Part shown: piece after piece, positions 1 to 11,307 of the stretch
Numbering within the stretch: position 1 is the first letter of the stretch
Layout: each line of letters begins with the position of its first letter
NCBI RefSeq assembly: GCF_949987535.1
Contig: NC_080067.1
Location: 5,022,001 to 5,086,000, forward strand
Direction of reading: 5' to 3'
DNA length: 64,000 nt
Origin: Balaenoptera acutorostrata
Taxonomy: Eukaryota; Chordata; Mammalia; Artiodactyla; Balaenopteridae
The notes under the pieces: model-generated
What the model saw: the letters and a program-made list of their open reading frames with translations, nothing else
Told to the model about the DNA's origin: nothing
Database searches by the model: none
Program-made: the position numbers and the translations under genes

Positions 1-1111
1 TTCTTAGGGAATCCTTTAGGCTCCCTGACTTTGAAGCACACAGTATGTCTGCACTTCCAGGCCTCCTTGTGGTTGACGGCACCGTGTGACTTTCTCTGGA
101 CAATAAATCATGCGAGGAAATGTATCTCTTCTGGGTGGAGGATTTGATTACTGATGTGAGATCCCGTGGAGCTCTTTCCCTTCAGCACAGCACTTGACAA
201 CATTTGAGATGTGGTTACTTCCATCAGTCTGAATTATTCCTGAGTTATTGTTGTGATCAGGGCCTCCTTGTTGGATCCTAATGGAATGATGTCAGCAAGA
301 TATAACGTGATATATGCAAGAAAAGAATCTTTGATCAGGTTTAAGTCAATTAGATTTTGGGGTTTTTTTTGGTCCGTACACTATGATCTAGCCCAGCTTG
401 ATTGTTCTAAGATTATGTAAATTTCCACACCAGCTAACTGCATTCACTTGTCCTTACAACTATTGTATGGGTTAAGTATTGAGGCAATATTGGCAATATT
501 ATTATTGTAATTGTTCTCATAATCAGCTCTTTGATTCTTATATCAAATGTACATAGACGTTTTAGTGATCAATTGCTCTACACTTTCCTGAAACATATGT
601 TATTGACTTCACTAAATTCCTTTTTATAAAATGAAGTATAGTTTATCTATCAGAAGATAGTAATATTTTTTCCCTACACACAGCCTCAGTACCTAAAAAT
701 TAAAAGGAAGTAAACTTTCTTCCAAACTTGGGTTTGGCTTAAAAAGTCTGAATGAAAGGGTTATATACTCTAGTGCAACATTCTATATAAGCAATACATC
801 AGAGACCTGACCCTGGACAATTTCCCAAACTCTTATTATGTTGAAATCATAAGATTTATTGATTTATAAGCTGTACGTATCTCCTTTCTTTCTTCGGGAA
901 TTCTTTTCTCTTGGAGCAGAATGTCAAGGAAATAGCAAGTTTCTGTTGTTTATTAACCAAAAGTACAAGAAAATAAAAATTGCCCAGGTGAAATATTTAA
1001 GAATGACATTAGGGTAATATATAATTTTATGTTTATATTTCTGGAACTGGAAGTTTCAGATGAAGAATTAAGGTATAACAGTGAGGAATTTCTAATCTGA
1101 GTTACAAAATC
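1..1111. other. Unassigned AT-rich non-coding sequence
   Basis: I see no open frame of useful length, no RNA gene and no repeat family that I recognise. It is AT-rich, with short homopolymer runs. It may contain diverged ancient repeats that cannot be seen by eye. It ends at the TSD of the L1 that follows. Confidence 0.5.
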
Positions 1112-1127
1112 AAGATGCAGATTTTCA

Positions 1128-1545
1128 TAATGCCATCTGCAGCAACATGGACGGACTTTGAGATTATTATACTAAGTGAAGTAAGACAGACAAAAATAAA
1201 TATCATATGATATCATTTATATGTGGAATCTAAAAAAAAAAAAAGATATAAATGAACTTATTTCCAAAACAGAGTTTCACATAGAAAACGAACTTATGGT
1301 TACCAAAGGGGAAAGGAGGGTGGGGTGGGGTAGGGATAAATTAGGAGGTTGGGATTAATATATACACACTATTATATATAAAATAGATAATCAGCAAGGA
1401 CCTACTGTACAGCACAGGGAACTCTGCTCAATATTTTGTAGTAACCTATAAAGGAAGAGAATCTGAAGAAGAATATATATCTGAATCATTGTGCTGTACA
1501 CCTAAAACTAACATGATATTCTAAATCAACTATATTTCAATAAAA
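1128..1545 (+). mobile_element. L1 LINE, 5'-truncated 3' end
   Basis: It holds the last codons of L1 ORF2 (the 'aacatgg..ggac..tga..tta' stretch encoding the MDLE/SEV region), then the 3'UTR with its 'tactgtacagcacaggga' block and an A-rich tail. It is flanked by a 16-bp TSD with one mismatch, aagatgcagattttca at 1112-1127 and aagatgcaaattttca at 1546-1561, so both ends of the insertion are fixed. It cannot encode anything. Confidence 0.88.
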
Positions 1546-1561
1546 AAGATGCAAATTTTCA

Positions 1562-2931
1562 AAGAAAAAATTAAGTGTTTTCATAGCTCTATGATGACTT
1601 TATCCGAAAAGGGTGGTACAAGAATTAGGTTGTTGAAATATTTTCAAAATTTGGTGGAAAGGATTTCTTTGGTGTAAGGTGTACAGTGATTCTTGCCCTT
1701 GACCTTAGCAGGGGGTTGGGAGCATACCTAGTGAAATGTGCTTCATCAGGACCATGGTGATTTTGAGATGGAATTCTTGTAGTACAGGCACAGAGGACTG
1801 ACATCTGATCATTAGTTGCTTTGTCAGTAGAGTTGCTGTGACTGGGTTTGGACTGGTCTGTGCTCCCAGAGTTTCTCTGGGCAGAGGATGAATGAGTTTT
1901 ACCTATGGATCAGAGGATGGCCACATGGGAGAGCCAGCTGGGAGCCATTTGAATTCCAGCCAAAAAGTCTCTTGGAAGTTCTGTGGGCTCCCCAAAGAGA
2001 GTCTGTGTGTGATAAGTAGCTAAAAATCAATGGGCTAAATGGGAACGTGGGAGGATTGATCTCTTGGGTCTTGGGAAAGAACAGAATGTACCCAGTTGGG
2101 AAATCTCTGAAGAAGGCACAAAATAACTTAACAGTGAAGGAATTATCTTTAAATTATCTGCCAGGCTCAAAATGCAAAGCTAGTTTAAAATACGGCCAGT
2201 TAAGTAAGAACTTTCCTATTTCTCTTTCCTTTCTCGTTACTTTCATCCTCACGGTTTCAGGAACAGTGATGAGAAGTACTTCTGCAAAAAATCGGCCTCT
2301 AATAAGGGCTAGCTCAGGGAGACATTACAGCCTGTGGGTCTAGAGTATGAGATGTGGTTGTACTCTTTAGCTACAGAATTGAGGTAATGCTTGGGAATTA
2401 AAGTTGCCTAGGCCTTTATCTTTTCTAGGAGTAAGCAGGGGTGAACCACTAGGTCAGCAGGTTTCAAGAGACTGGAGAGTAGCTCCTATGAGCACACACC
2501 CATGGGATGTGTTTGTTCAACTTCCTGGTTGTGTTAATTAAGGCTTACATTTGAATAAAGAACACAGCTTCTCTAGTCTCCAAATCATGCTTTTCATTAA
2601 TGTATTTCTTTGATTCTAAGTTGCACTAATTTTTCACATATTTAAAATTGATATTTATAATTAATGTGAAAATTTTTGTGTTCTTTCCAAAAATGTTTCC
2701 ACAATATTAATAATACATTGTACAATTGCTCTATTCCTAGAATTTAGGAACTGCATTATTATAAAGAGGCTATGCATTGTTTTTACATGATAGTTTACAC
2801 AATTATATATTAAATATTGGAGAAAGCCACTGAGGGACTAAAATGGTCTTTTAAATACATGCAGTTCCAATCTAAGGAAACTATAGTTTAGAAAACTAAA
2901 ATTCTGATCTTGGATTTTCCGCATAATAGTT
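1562..2931. other. Unassigned single-copy-like sequence
   Basis: No repeat family is recognised. A 98-codon open frame at 2047-2343 (+) has no recognisable domain and no splice or promoter context that I can support, so I treat it as chance. The stretch becomes AT-rich after about 2580. Confidence 0.45.
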
Positions 2932-2942
2932 AGCATAGCATT

Positions 2943-3296
2943 ATTTTTAATAAATTTTTTATTATTATTTATTTTTGGCTGTGTTGGGTCTGTTGCTGCA
3001 TGTGGGCTTTCTGTAGTTGTGACAAGCTGGGGTTACTTTTTGTTGTAGTGCGTGGGCTTCTCATTGCAGTGGCTTCTCTTGTTGTGGAGCACGGGCTCTT
3101 GGTGTGTGGGCAGCAGTAGTTGTGGCACGCAGGCTCAGGAGTTGTAGCTTGTGGGCTCTAGAGCACAGGCTCAGTAGTTGTGGCGCACGGGCTTAGTTGC
3201 TCCGCGGCATGTGGGATCTTCCCAGACGAGGGCTGGAACCCATGTCCCCTGCGTTGGCAGGCGGATTCTTAACCATTGTGCCACCAGGGAAGCCCA
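2943..3296 (-). mobile_element. CHR-type tRNA-derived SINE, long form
   Basis: The minus-strand copy reads from the gggcttccctggtggcacaa-like head at about 3296 leftward to an A/T-rich tail near 2943. The body carries several 'ccacaactactgagcc' units. It is flanked by the 11-bp TSD agcatagcatt at 2932-2942 and 3297-3307. The 126-codon open frame at 3171-3551 overlaps this SINE and is an artefact of it. Confidence 0.92.
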
Positions 3297-3307
3297 AGCA
3301 TAGCATT

Positions 3308-3849
3308 TTTTGAAAGACCTGATCATTAAGAATCTTGCTTTCAAAAAAAATGCCTGAGCAGGTAACTTAAACCAGTAAGTTGTTTTGTTAATTGCAACTA
3401 TTATGATCTGAACTATTACGTAACTTGTAAAGGCCTCAAAGTTCATTTTATTCTCAACTTTGTTGAAATATGAGATGCAGGATGTTTGGACTTGTTTTAC
3501 ATGAGAAGAAATAAAAGTCTCGATATTTAGGTTACTTGTTTTAGACCACATAAGTAGTTGAGGAGAGACTTGGATTCAAATGCTAATCTCTCAAGTTCTA
3601 GTCCAGTGTTTTTTTTTCTACTGTTCTGAGATACATAAGATGTATCAGAAAAATATAACAAACATTTTTGGAAAAAAATTTTATCCACACTGACAGCCCA
3701 TGTCAATTATAAAATACATTTCATTTCTAGACATTTAAAAATAAGTATTCAGAATCAGGAGAATATAAGTATCTACGCTGTAGGATATTAATAATTTAAC
3801 AAATGACTCCATCATGTTTGTTGAACCCTGCTATCTTCAAGGTGTAGAA
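3308..3849. other. Unassigned non-coding sequence between SINEs
   Basis: AT-rich, with no gene or repeat recognised. The open frame crossing 3308-3551 (minus) reads into the neighbouring SINE and is not taken as real. Confidence 0.45.
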
Positions 3850-3860
3850 AAGGAAATCTT

Positions 3861-4173
3861 ATTTATTTATTTGTTTGTTTATTTTTGGCTGCGTTGGGTC
3901 TTTGTTGCTGTGCACAGGCTTTCTCTAGTTGTGGCGAGCAGGGGCTACTCTGTTGCACTGCACGGGCTTCTCATTGCGGTGGCTTCTCTTGTTGCGGAGC
4001 ACAGACTCTAGGCGAGTGGGCTTCAGTAGCTGTGGCACATGGGTTCTGTAGTTGTGGCGCACGGGCTTAGTTGCTCCGTGGCATGTGGGATCTTCCCGGA
4101 CCAGGGATCAAACCCGTGTCCCCTGTATTGGCAGGTGGATTCTTAACCACTGCGCTACCAGGGAATCCCTGAG
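3861..4173 (-). mobile_element. CHR-type SINE, long form
   Basis: Minus-strand tRNA-derived SINE, with its head at about 4168 (ccagggaatccc on the plus strand) and a TTTA/TTTG-rich tail at the left. The 11-bp TSD aaggaaatctt is at 3850-3860 and 4174-4184. Several 60-90 codon open frames here are antisense artefacts of the SINE body. Confidence 0.92.
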
Positions 4174-4184
4174 AAGGAAATCTT

Positions 4185-4856
4185 TGGTGTACAGAAGAAT
4201 ATACAGAAAGTGTAAGACACAATTCCTACTCTCAAGGAAATTAATGTTTTATCTGGAGAGAGATCTGAAGAATAGCAGGCACGTGGGACTCCATGGTAAG
4301 AACCTAAGGGCAGGCACAGATGATAAATGCTGAGGAATCTCATCCATTCTCATAGCTTCAAATACCATCTTGAGAGAGGTGATTCTGAAATTACTGTTTC
4401 TAGCCTTGACCTCCTCAATAAGTTCCATCTTCATGTTTTCCATATTTTCAACTACCTCTTAGATAGTTTCATCTGACATCCTTCAGATGACCCAAAGGAA
4501 GCATAATCTTCCCCAACAACCTTGCTTCTGCTCCTGTACTTCTCATCTTTGTAAAGGCATAGCGATTTCCCAGGTGCCAACGCTGGAAAGCTCAAAGTCA
4601 TCTGAGAATGCTTGCTCGCGTTTACACCTCCACACCCACAAATCTAATTATCACAAAGACCTGCTGGTTCTTGCTGCAACATCTCTTGGAAAGCCAAAGC
4701 CTTATTTTATGTGTACTTCATTGCCGGTTCAGGCTCCCAACAACTTTCGTCTTTGTTAGAGCAAGAGCCTCTTTTTTCCCTACGTTTCATAATTTCACAT
4801 GTTTTCTCTCAGATGATGGCTTACCTTATCGTTTTCTTACAATACTTTGAAGAGCA
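4185..4856. other. Unassigned sequence
   Basis: No repeat family is recognised. Overlapping open frames of 62-90 codons on both strands show no conserved motif. I see nothing that I can call a gene. Confidence 0.4.
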
Positions 4857-5067
4857 GAGTTTTTAATTTTATTGAAATCCAAATGATCAATTTCTTTCAT
4901 GCTTTTTGCTTTTTGTGTCATATCTAAGAAATATTTGCTTGACTCAAGGTCATGAATATTTTCTCCTGTTTGTTTTTTTTGCAGAAGTTTTAGAGTATTC
5001 CTTTTTACATTTAGGTCTATGATCTATTTCAAGTTAATTTTTGTGTACATGTGAGGAAAAGTTCATT
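4857..5067 (-). mobile_element. L1 ORF2 internal fragment (old)
   Basis: Antisense L1 ORF2 sequence: the stretch with 'atatctaagaaatatttgctt', 'ttttctcctgtttg' and 'aggtctatgatctattt' corresponds to an internal ORF2 segment. In a colinear antisense L1 this segment would lie to the right of the fragment at 5068-6245, not to its left. It is therefore a separate insertion or a rearranged piece. No TSD was recognised. Confidence 0.7.
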
Positions 5068-6245
5068 AAAGTTTCATTATTTATTTAAATTGAGATACAA
5101 TTGCGATATAACATTATTGAACATTATATAGTTTCATTATACAGCATATTGATTCAATATATCTATATATTGTGAAATGGTCACCCTGGTAAGTCTAGTT
5201 AAAATCCATCACCACACAGTTACAATTGTTTTCTTGTGATGAGAACTTTTAAGATCTACTCTCTTAGCACCTTTCAAATATGCAATACAGTATTATTAAC
5301 TGTAGTCACCATGTTGTACATTACATCCCAGGAGTTATTTATTTTATAACTGGAAGTTTGTACCTCTTGACCACCTTCACCTATTTCACCCACTCCACAT
5401 CCCCCACCTCTGGCAACCACCAATCTGTTCCATCTATGAGTCTGGACTTTTTTTCTTTTTCTTAGATTCCATATATAAGTGAGACCATATGATATTTGTC
5501 TTTGTCTGACTTATTCACTTAGCATAATGCCCACAAGGTCCATCCATGTTGTTGCAAATGACAAGCTTTCCTTTCTGTGGCTGAGTCATATTCCATTGAA
5601 TATATATGCCACATATTCTTTATCCATTCATCTATTGATGGACACTTAAGTTGCTTCCATGTCTTGACATGGAAGCCAAATAATGCTGCAAAGGACATGG
5701 GGTTGCATGTATCTTTTTGAGTTAGCATTTTCATTTTCTTTGGATAAATACCCAGAAGTGGAATTGCTGGATCATACGGTAGTTCTTTTTTTAATTGTTT
5801 GAGGAATCTCCATACTATTTTCCATAGTGGCTGCAGCAATTTCCATTCTTACCAATAGTGTTCAAGTCTTCCTTTTGCTCCAGATCCTCACCAATACTTG
5901 TTACTTGTTGCCTTTTTGGTGATAACCATTCTTACAGGCGTGAGGTGATATCTCATTTGATTTGGATTTGCATTTCCCTGATGATTATTGATGCTGAGCA
6001 CCTTTTCACGTGCCTCTTGGCCATCTGACGATGTCCTCTTTGGCAAAAAATGCCTATTCAGGTTCTCTGTCCATTTTTAAATTGGATTGTTTGGGGGTTT
6101 TTTGCTACTGAGTTGTATGAGTTCTTTATATATTTTGGATATTAATCTCTTATGAAACACATGATTTGCAAATATTTTTTCCTATTCCATAGGTTGCCTT
6201 TTCATTTTGTTCATGGTTTCCTTTGCTGTGCAGATAAACTCTTAA
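5068..6245 (-). mobile_element. L1 3' end (L1MA-like), 5'-truncated
   Basis: Antisense L1. The 3'UTR is at 5068-5500 (cf. 'tatagtcaccatgttgtaca'-like text near 5300), followed by the ORF2 C-terminal region out to about 6245, where it stops at 'tttgctgtgcagataaactc'. The minus frame at 5519-5839 retains the L1 ORF2 C-terminal motif [15 protein letters not shown] but is short and isolated. The 3'UTR type points to an old mammal-wide subfamily rather than the young cetacean L1s elsewhere in the window. Confidence 0.85.
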
Positions 6246-6254
6246 TTGATTTTC

Positions 6255-6450
6255 TTCATCTCAGTTTCCTGCCTGTCAATTCCATTCTACTACTCTGCCA
6301 CCAGAATTATCCTTTTATAACACAGAATTCCACATTTGACCCTCTACTTAAAGACTGCACTTATTGGTTTTCAAAGTTTGACCACTGCAAACTGTTGAAG
6401 TACGATTTTGTGTTTTTCTTTCCACCCTTCAAGTGCACCGTACTGTAAAC
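6255..6450 (+). mobile_element. L2 LINE fragment
   Basis: Diverged match to the L2 region upstream of its 3' end (tttcctgcctgtcaatt..., then 'atccttttataacaca' and 'tctacttaaagactgcactt'). Called from recalled consensus text only; the boundaries are approximate. Confidence 0.5.
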
Positions 6451-6504
6451 ACCCAATTACAGTAGACAGCAGTTAGCCGTGATCTCTGGCTCCATTCATA
6501 TGTT

Positions 6505-6925
6505 TGTTAATTCAATAATTCACATATCAATTGAACAGCTACTGCATTCTCAATTCTCAATAGAGAATTTAGGTTCTAGGGGTAAAGCAATGAACAATAT
6601 AGACAAAGTGTCTTGACTCCAAGGCTTACATTCTGACATGAAAAAGCCAACAAAAAGTCTTAAAATACATAACTATATATCAGTAGACATATACACACAC
6701 ATTTGTGTGCTTTTTTTGTGCATCTGCATCTATAACCTCAGATATAATAAAATGTTATCGAGAAAAATAAAGGAGTAGGTTTATTTAAAAATAAAGAGCT
6801 ATGCCTCAGTGCTGAAATTGCATTTGAGACATGAACTAAAGGAAGTAAGTGAGTGAATCACATGGTACAGAGGAGAGCATTCTGGACACAGGGAAGGGCA
6901 AGTGCAGAGACCCCAAGTTCACTGA
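6505..6925 (-). mobile_element. L2 LINE 3' end, antisense
   Basis: The left part (ttctaggggtaaagcaatga, 'aggcttacattctgac') is the reverse complement of the L2 3' terminus. The right part (catttgagacatgaactaaa, then 'gggcaagtgcagagacccc') matches the L2 segment just upstream. The order fits a single minus-strand copy. The TG/CA-rich stretch near 6690-6715 is a later expansion. Confidence 0.6.
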
Positions 6926-6944
6926 TCACTTTCTCTGCTGTGTC

Positions 6945-7560
6945 CAACCTGCTGATAAGCCCATGGAATTATTAATTTGTTTTCATTTCATTTTTTTTTT
7001 TATAGTTTCCTTCTCTTTGCTGAAATTCTGCATTTATTTCTGCACATTCATCATCTTTTCCACTCTATCCTTTAACATACTTGCCTGGGCCAACTTTTGG
7101 GTCTTCTTCTATTGACTGTTTCCTGTGTTGGCCATGGGTCACATGATCTCGCTTCTTTACATGTCTTGTAATATTTTATAGTGTGCTGCATATCTTGTAT
7201 AAAGTATGGTAGAGAATAAAATATCACCGTCATAAAAGGGCACTCCTCTTCTGTCATGTTTCCGATATGCTGAGTTAATCTAACCTATTGTTGACTTGAG
7301 TTACAGCTTTGTTGAAGTTTTGGTTAGAAACAGCTCACCATTAGCTTCAATTGTGAGGGTGAATCAAGACTTTTCCTTCAGCAGATTTTGGGATCTGATC
7401 CCCAGTGAAACCCTACAAATAATCCTTCTGTTTTATAGCCAGGCTGGTAGTTTTTTTGGGAGCTGGTCCATTCTTTTAACTTGCCACTCCTGCCTCCAAC
7501 TTTTGCATCTCAGAAAATCTCTCTCTGCCCTGATGATCTGCCCCACGCCTTCCAATAGAT
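6945..7560 (-). mobile_element. Ancient L1M/L1ME 3'UTR, antisense
   Basis: It begins with 'caacctgctgataagcccat' and runs through 'tatagtttccttctctttgc' and 'gtcacatgatctcgcttctt'. These are hallmarks of the antisense 3'UTR of old L1ME/L1M elements. The right boundary is vague, and related sequence may continue to about 8100. Confidence 0.55.
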
Positions 7561-8224
7561 GGCTCCATGCCTCGGACAAAGGTGTCTTAGCTCTCCTGCC
7601 TCAACTCCAGCCTTTGGCAGCTGTTTTCTGTCCCACGTGAAGTCCTGTTGTGCTCAAGCAGATTTGCCATGCCAAGGCTTCAGCAGGCGTTTCTTTGTCT
7701 TGCACTTGTAGAAGGCCCTGTGCACCTCAGGGAGATCTCTCAGCAATTCTGCCCTTGATTTTGTGCACTTGGTGAAGAGCCAAGGTGGGGAACCGGTGGA
7801 TGGAAGAGCTTTGCTCTGTTGCAGGGCACCCACTATTCTGATCTGTCATGCTCGTCCACATGCAGCCATGACAGATTCCACTGGTGTCTTCTTCCTCCTA
7901 TTTATGGTGGATTTCTTCTCCCACTGCTTCTCTGGGGTAAAAGCAGTGGCACTCTTCTCTCCTCAGAAGGGATTTATACCTCATTAAATGGAGTTCCCTT
8001 TTCATTCTCTGCATCCTCAGTTCTCTGAAACTTTATGCTTTTGTAGGCTTTCTGGTTTGTTCTTGTTTTCGGGTAAGAGGGATACTCTCTCTTGTGGTTT
8101 TATACACGCTGACCGGAAATGGCCATCTTGCAACCAAATCTGAGACATCATAACTGGTAGGAAAAGGCTTAGGTAAATTTTGATTTAAGCCAAAAAGAAG
8201 GTCGACAAATTATTAATTTTTCAT
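7561..8224. other. Probably more diverged L1M 3'UTR; otherwise unassigned
   Basis: Three overlapping plus-strand open frames (7296-7640, 7763-7987, 7819-8028) have no recognisable domain and lie next to, or within, old L1 sequence. I call no gene here. Confidence 0.35.
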
Positions 8225-8410
8225 TCTATGGTTTTGCATCTCCCTAATGTAAGTCAGGGATTGTTCTAGACCCTGGAAATACAGAGATGAAGAAGACAAA
8301 TGTGAAACTTACATATTTTAGGGGGGGTGGACAAAAAAAATAAATATGCTAAACATTTAATTTTAGTTAATGACAAATATATTGGGGGAAATGAAGCAGG
8401 GTAAATGGAT
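8225..8410 (-). mobile_element. L2 LINE 3' end, antisense
   Basis: The motifs 'gttctagaccctggaaatac' and 'agggtaaatgg' match the reverse complement of the L2 3' terminus. The copy is old and its edges are approximate. Confidence 0.55.
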
Positions 8411-8637
8411 ATATTAAACCCAGTTTATGCACCGTCTTGGGTTTGCTTAAACTTACCTAATGGTATACCCATTCTGGCTGTTTACTTCATTGGCTAGATT
8501 GGACCTAACAATTGCTTATGCCATCTTGGAGTCATAAAGCTACCACAGCCACCATCACAATCCAAAGAGACCCTATGCATAGTACCAAGGCCCTTGTCTA
8601 TTCCCTACCTGGAATGGTTGCTTGAATCCTCTGGCTT

Positions 8638-8754
8638 TTGGGGATTCCCCGGCAGTCCAGTGGTTAGGACTCGGTGCTCTCACTGCTGGGGCCCTGGGTT
8701 GGATCCCCGGTCAGTGAACTAAGATCCTGCAAGATGCATGGTGTGGCCAGAAAA
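8638..8754 (+). mobile_element. Short CHR-1-like tRNA-derived SINE
   Basis: A short-form SINE of about 117 bp, starting ggggattccccggcagtcca and carrying a tRNA-like head with a B-box-like 'ggttggatccc'. It is flanked by the 14-bp TSD gaatcctctggctt at 8624-8637 and 8755-8768. It lacks the long CHR body. Confidence 0.88.
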
Positions 8755-8836
8755 GAATCCTCTGGCTTGTTCAGGAGCTTCCTGAAAGAGCTGCACCACA
8801 CAACCTGCAAGTGTGGAAAAGTTAAAACCCTGTGGG

Positions 8837-9930
8837 ACCTCAACCCATTAAGATGGCTACTATTAAAAAAAAAAAACTCAGAGAGGACTTCCCTAGTGGC
8901 GCAGTGGTTAAGAATCCACCTGCCAATGCAGGGGACACGGGTTCAAGCCCTGGTCTGGGAAGATCCCACATCATGGAGCAACTAAGCCCGTGCACCACAA
9001 CTATTGAGCTTGTGCTCTAGAGCCCGTGAGCCACAACTACTGAGTTTGCATGCCACAACTACTGAAGCCCAAGCGCCTAGAGCCCATGTTACACAACAAG
9101 AGAAGCCACCACAATGAGAAGCCCGCTCACCGCAACGAAGAGTAGCCCCCGCCCACCGCAACTAGGGAAAGCCCGCGTGCAGCAACAAAGACCCAACATA
9201 GCCAAAAATAAATAAATAAAATAAATAAATTTATTTTTAAAAAACCACAAAAACCTCAGAGAATAACAAGTGTTGGTGAGGATGTGGAGAAATTGGAATC
9301 CTCGTGCATGGTAGGTAGCAATATAAAATGGCACAGGGGCAATGGAAAACAGTACGGCAGTTACTCAAAATTAAAAATAGAATTTCCATATGATCCAGCA
9401 ATTCCACTTCTGGGTATATATCCAACAAAACTGAAGTGGGGTCTTGAAGCACAGCATCATTATTCACAATAGCCAAGAGGTGGAAGCAACCCAAAAGGCC
9501 AGCACTGGAGAAATGGATAAACAAAATGTGGTTACAAATACAGTGAGCAATTACTCAGCATTAACAAGGAAAGAAATCCTGTTACATGCTGCAACAAGGA
9601 GGGACTTGAAGACGTTATGCTAAGTGAAATAAGCCAGACACAAAAAGATAAATACTGCAGGATCCCACTTATATGAGGTACCTAGAGGAGTTAAATTCCT
9701 AGAGACAGAGAGTAGAAAGGTAGTGGCTAGAGGCTGGGGGAGGACGAGCTGGGGAGTTGTTGTTCCATGGGTATAGAGTTTCAGTTTTGCAAGAAGACAA
9801 GAGTTCTGGAGAGATTGGTTACGAGCTATGTGAGTATACTTAGCAGTGCTGAACTGTGTGGCTAAAAATGGTTAAGACGATAAATTTTATGTCTTGTGTA
9901 TTTAACACAATTAAACAAAACAAAACAAAA
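8837..9930 (+). mobile_element. L1 3' end split by a SINE
   Basis: L1 ORF2 sequence starts at 'caacccattaagatggctac' (about 8841) and is interrupted at 8885. It resumes at about 9252 with 'gagaataacaagtgttggtg' and runs through the ORF2 C-terminus and 3'UTR to an A-rich tail near 9930. The pieces are colinear, so the SINE landed in an existing L1. The subfamily looks older than the L1 at 33643. Confidence 0.85.
8885..9251 (+). mobile_element. CHR-type SINE, long form, inside an L1
   Basis: It starts ggacttccctagtggcgcag, with an A box (tggcgcagtgg), a B box variant (ggttcaagccc, one base off), repeated 'ccacaactactgag' units and a long AAATA-rich tail. The duplicated target 'aactcagaga' (8875-8884) / 'cctcagaga' (about 9254-9262) marks insertion into the L1 A-rich stretch. 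Confidence 0.9.
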
Positions 9931-10349
9931 CCTTATAAAGTAGACTTTAAATAATGACAGACAGGCAATTGGAAAGAGCTCGAAGATATATGACTCGTTC
10001 TTTCTCTCCCTGACCCCTCTAGTGACAGACTGTTAGGAGACTCAGTAATTTCACAGAGCCCTTCTGGAAACGCTGTAAGACCGAGTTATGGTTTGTATTT
10101 TTCTTTTTTTCTTTTTTTTTGGAGAGACCGTGATCAGCTGAATAACACACTCTCCTGGCATATGCTTGCTTTTATTCATCATTCCACTTCCCTTTTATAT
10201 CCTTATTTCCTTAGGATTTCAACCCCACTCCCTCCCCTCCCAATAATACATTTTAGTATTTAACTCTTGCATAAAGTTTTATTTTCTAGGGAACCCAGGC
10301 TCAGGCAGTGGGTTTGTGCTATGGTAGATGGTTTCTTCAGGGTAAACGT
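9931..10349. other. Unassigned; includes a pyrimidine run
   Basis: No gene or repeat family recognised. A T-rich run with scattered C lies near 10096-10121. Confidence 0.4.
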
Positions 10350-10670
10350 TTTAGGACAGATGCCATTTGAGCTGAGGCTTAAATAAGGAAGTAGAATGTA
10401 GAGATGTTTGGGAAGGGCATTCCAAACAGCAAGTACAAAGACCCTCCCGTGGGAGCAGCTTGGTGCTTTTGGGGATTGATGACAAGGATAACGTAGTTGG
10501 CATGAAGTGAGAAAGAAGGCAAGTCATGGGGAAGGAGATGAGGGAGGGATTCATGTCTCCCATCTCCTAGGGCCCTGGAGGCATGTTAAGGATTCTGACT
10601 TTTATTCTACATGATGGGAGCCAGTGGAGGGCAGTTAAACCATCTGAGCTACAGTTGTAGAAAGATCCTT
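10350..10670 (-). mobile_element. L2 LINE fragment, antisense
   Basis: The sequence 'gccatttgagctgaggctta', then 'gggcattccaaacagcaagt' and 'gacttttattctacatgatg', is the reverse complement of the L2 region upstream of its 3' end. It is old and diverged. Confidence 0.6.
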
Positions 10671-10672
10671 TA

Positions 10673-11307
10673 AAAAAAAAAAAGACACCTGTCGGTAAGG
10701 ATGTGGAGAAATTGGTACCCTTGTAGGTTGTTGGTGAGAATGTAAAATGATGCAGCTGTTCTGTAAACCAGTTTGGTAATTCTTCACAAAGTTAACCATA
10801 TGGCCCAGCAATTCTACTCCTACGTATATAGCCCAGAGAATTGAAAATAGGTGTTCAAAAAAAACTTTTACACAACTATTAACAGCAGAACTACTCAAAA
10901 TTGTCAAAGGTGAAAACAACCCAAATGTCCATCAACTGAAGAATGGATAAACTAAATATGGTATATGCGCGTACGGGGATACTATTCAGCCGTATGAAGG
11001 AATGAAGTTGTGATACATGCTATAACATGGATGAATCTTGAAAACATGCTAAGTGAAAAAAACCAGACCCCAAAGGTAATCTCTTTTATGATTCCATTTA
11101 CAGAAATATCCAGTATAGGTAAATCCATAGAGACAGGAGGCAGATTAGTGGTTGTCAGGGCCTGGGGAGAACAGGAATGCAGAGTAACTGCTAAGGGGTG
11201 ATGAGCTTCCTTTTGGTGTGAGGAAAATGTTTTGGAACTGATGGTTGTACAACATGTAAATGTACTAAATGCTGCTGAACTGTATGCTTTGAAATGATTA
11301 ATTTTAT
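10673..11307 (+). mobile_element. L1 3' end (older), tail interrupted
   Basis: ORF2 C-terminal region and 3'UTR of a mammal-wide type, ending at 'gaaatgattaattttat'. The expected continuation of the tail ('gttac...') is found at 12219, beyond an antisense L1 that inserted here. Confidence 0.82.

Noticed and set aside
3171..3551. 126-codon minus open frame
   Set aside because: About a third is antisense CHR SINE (the residues LVAQWLRIRLPTQGTWVPALVWEDP recur in other SINE copies). There is no other support for a gene.
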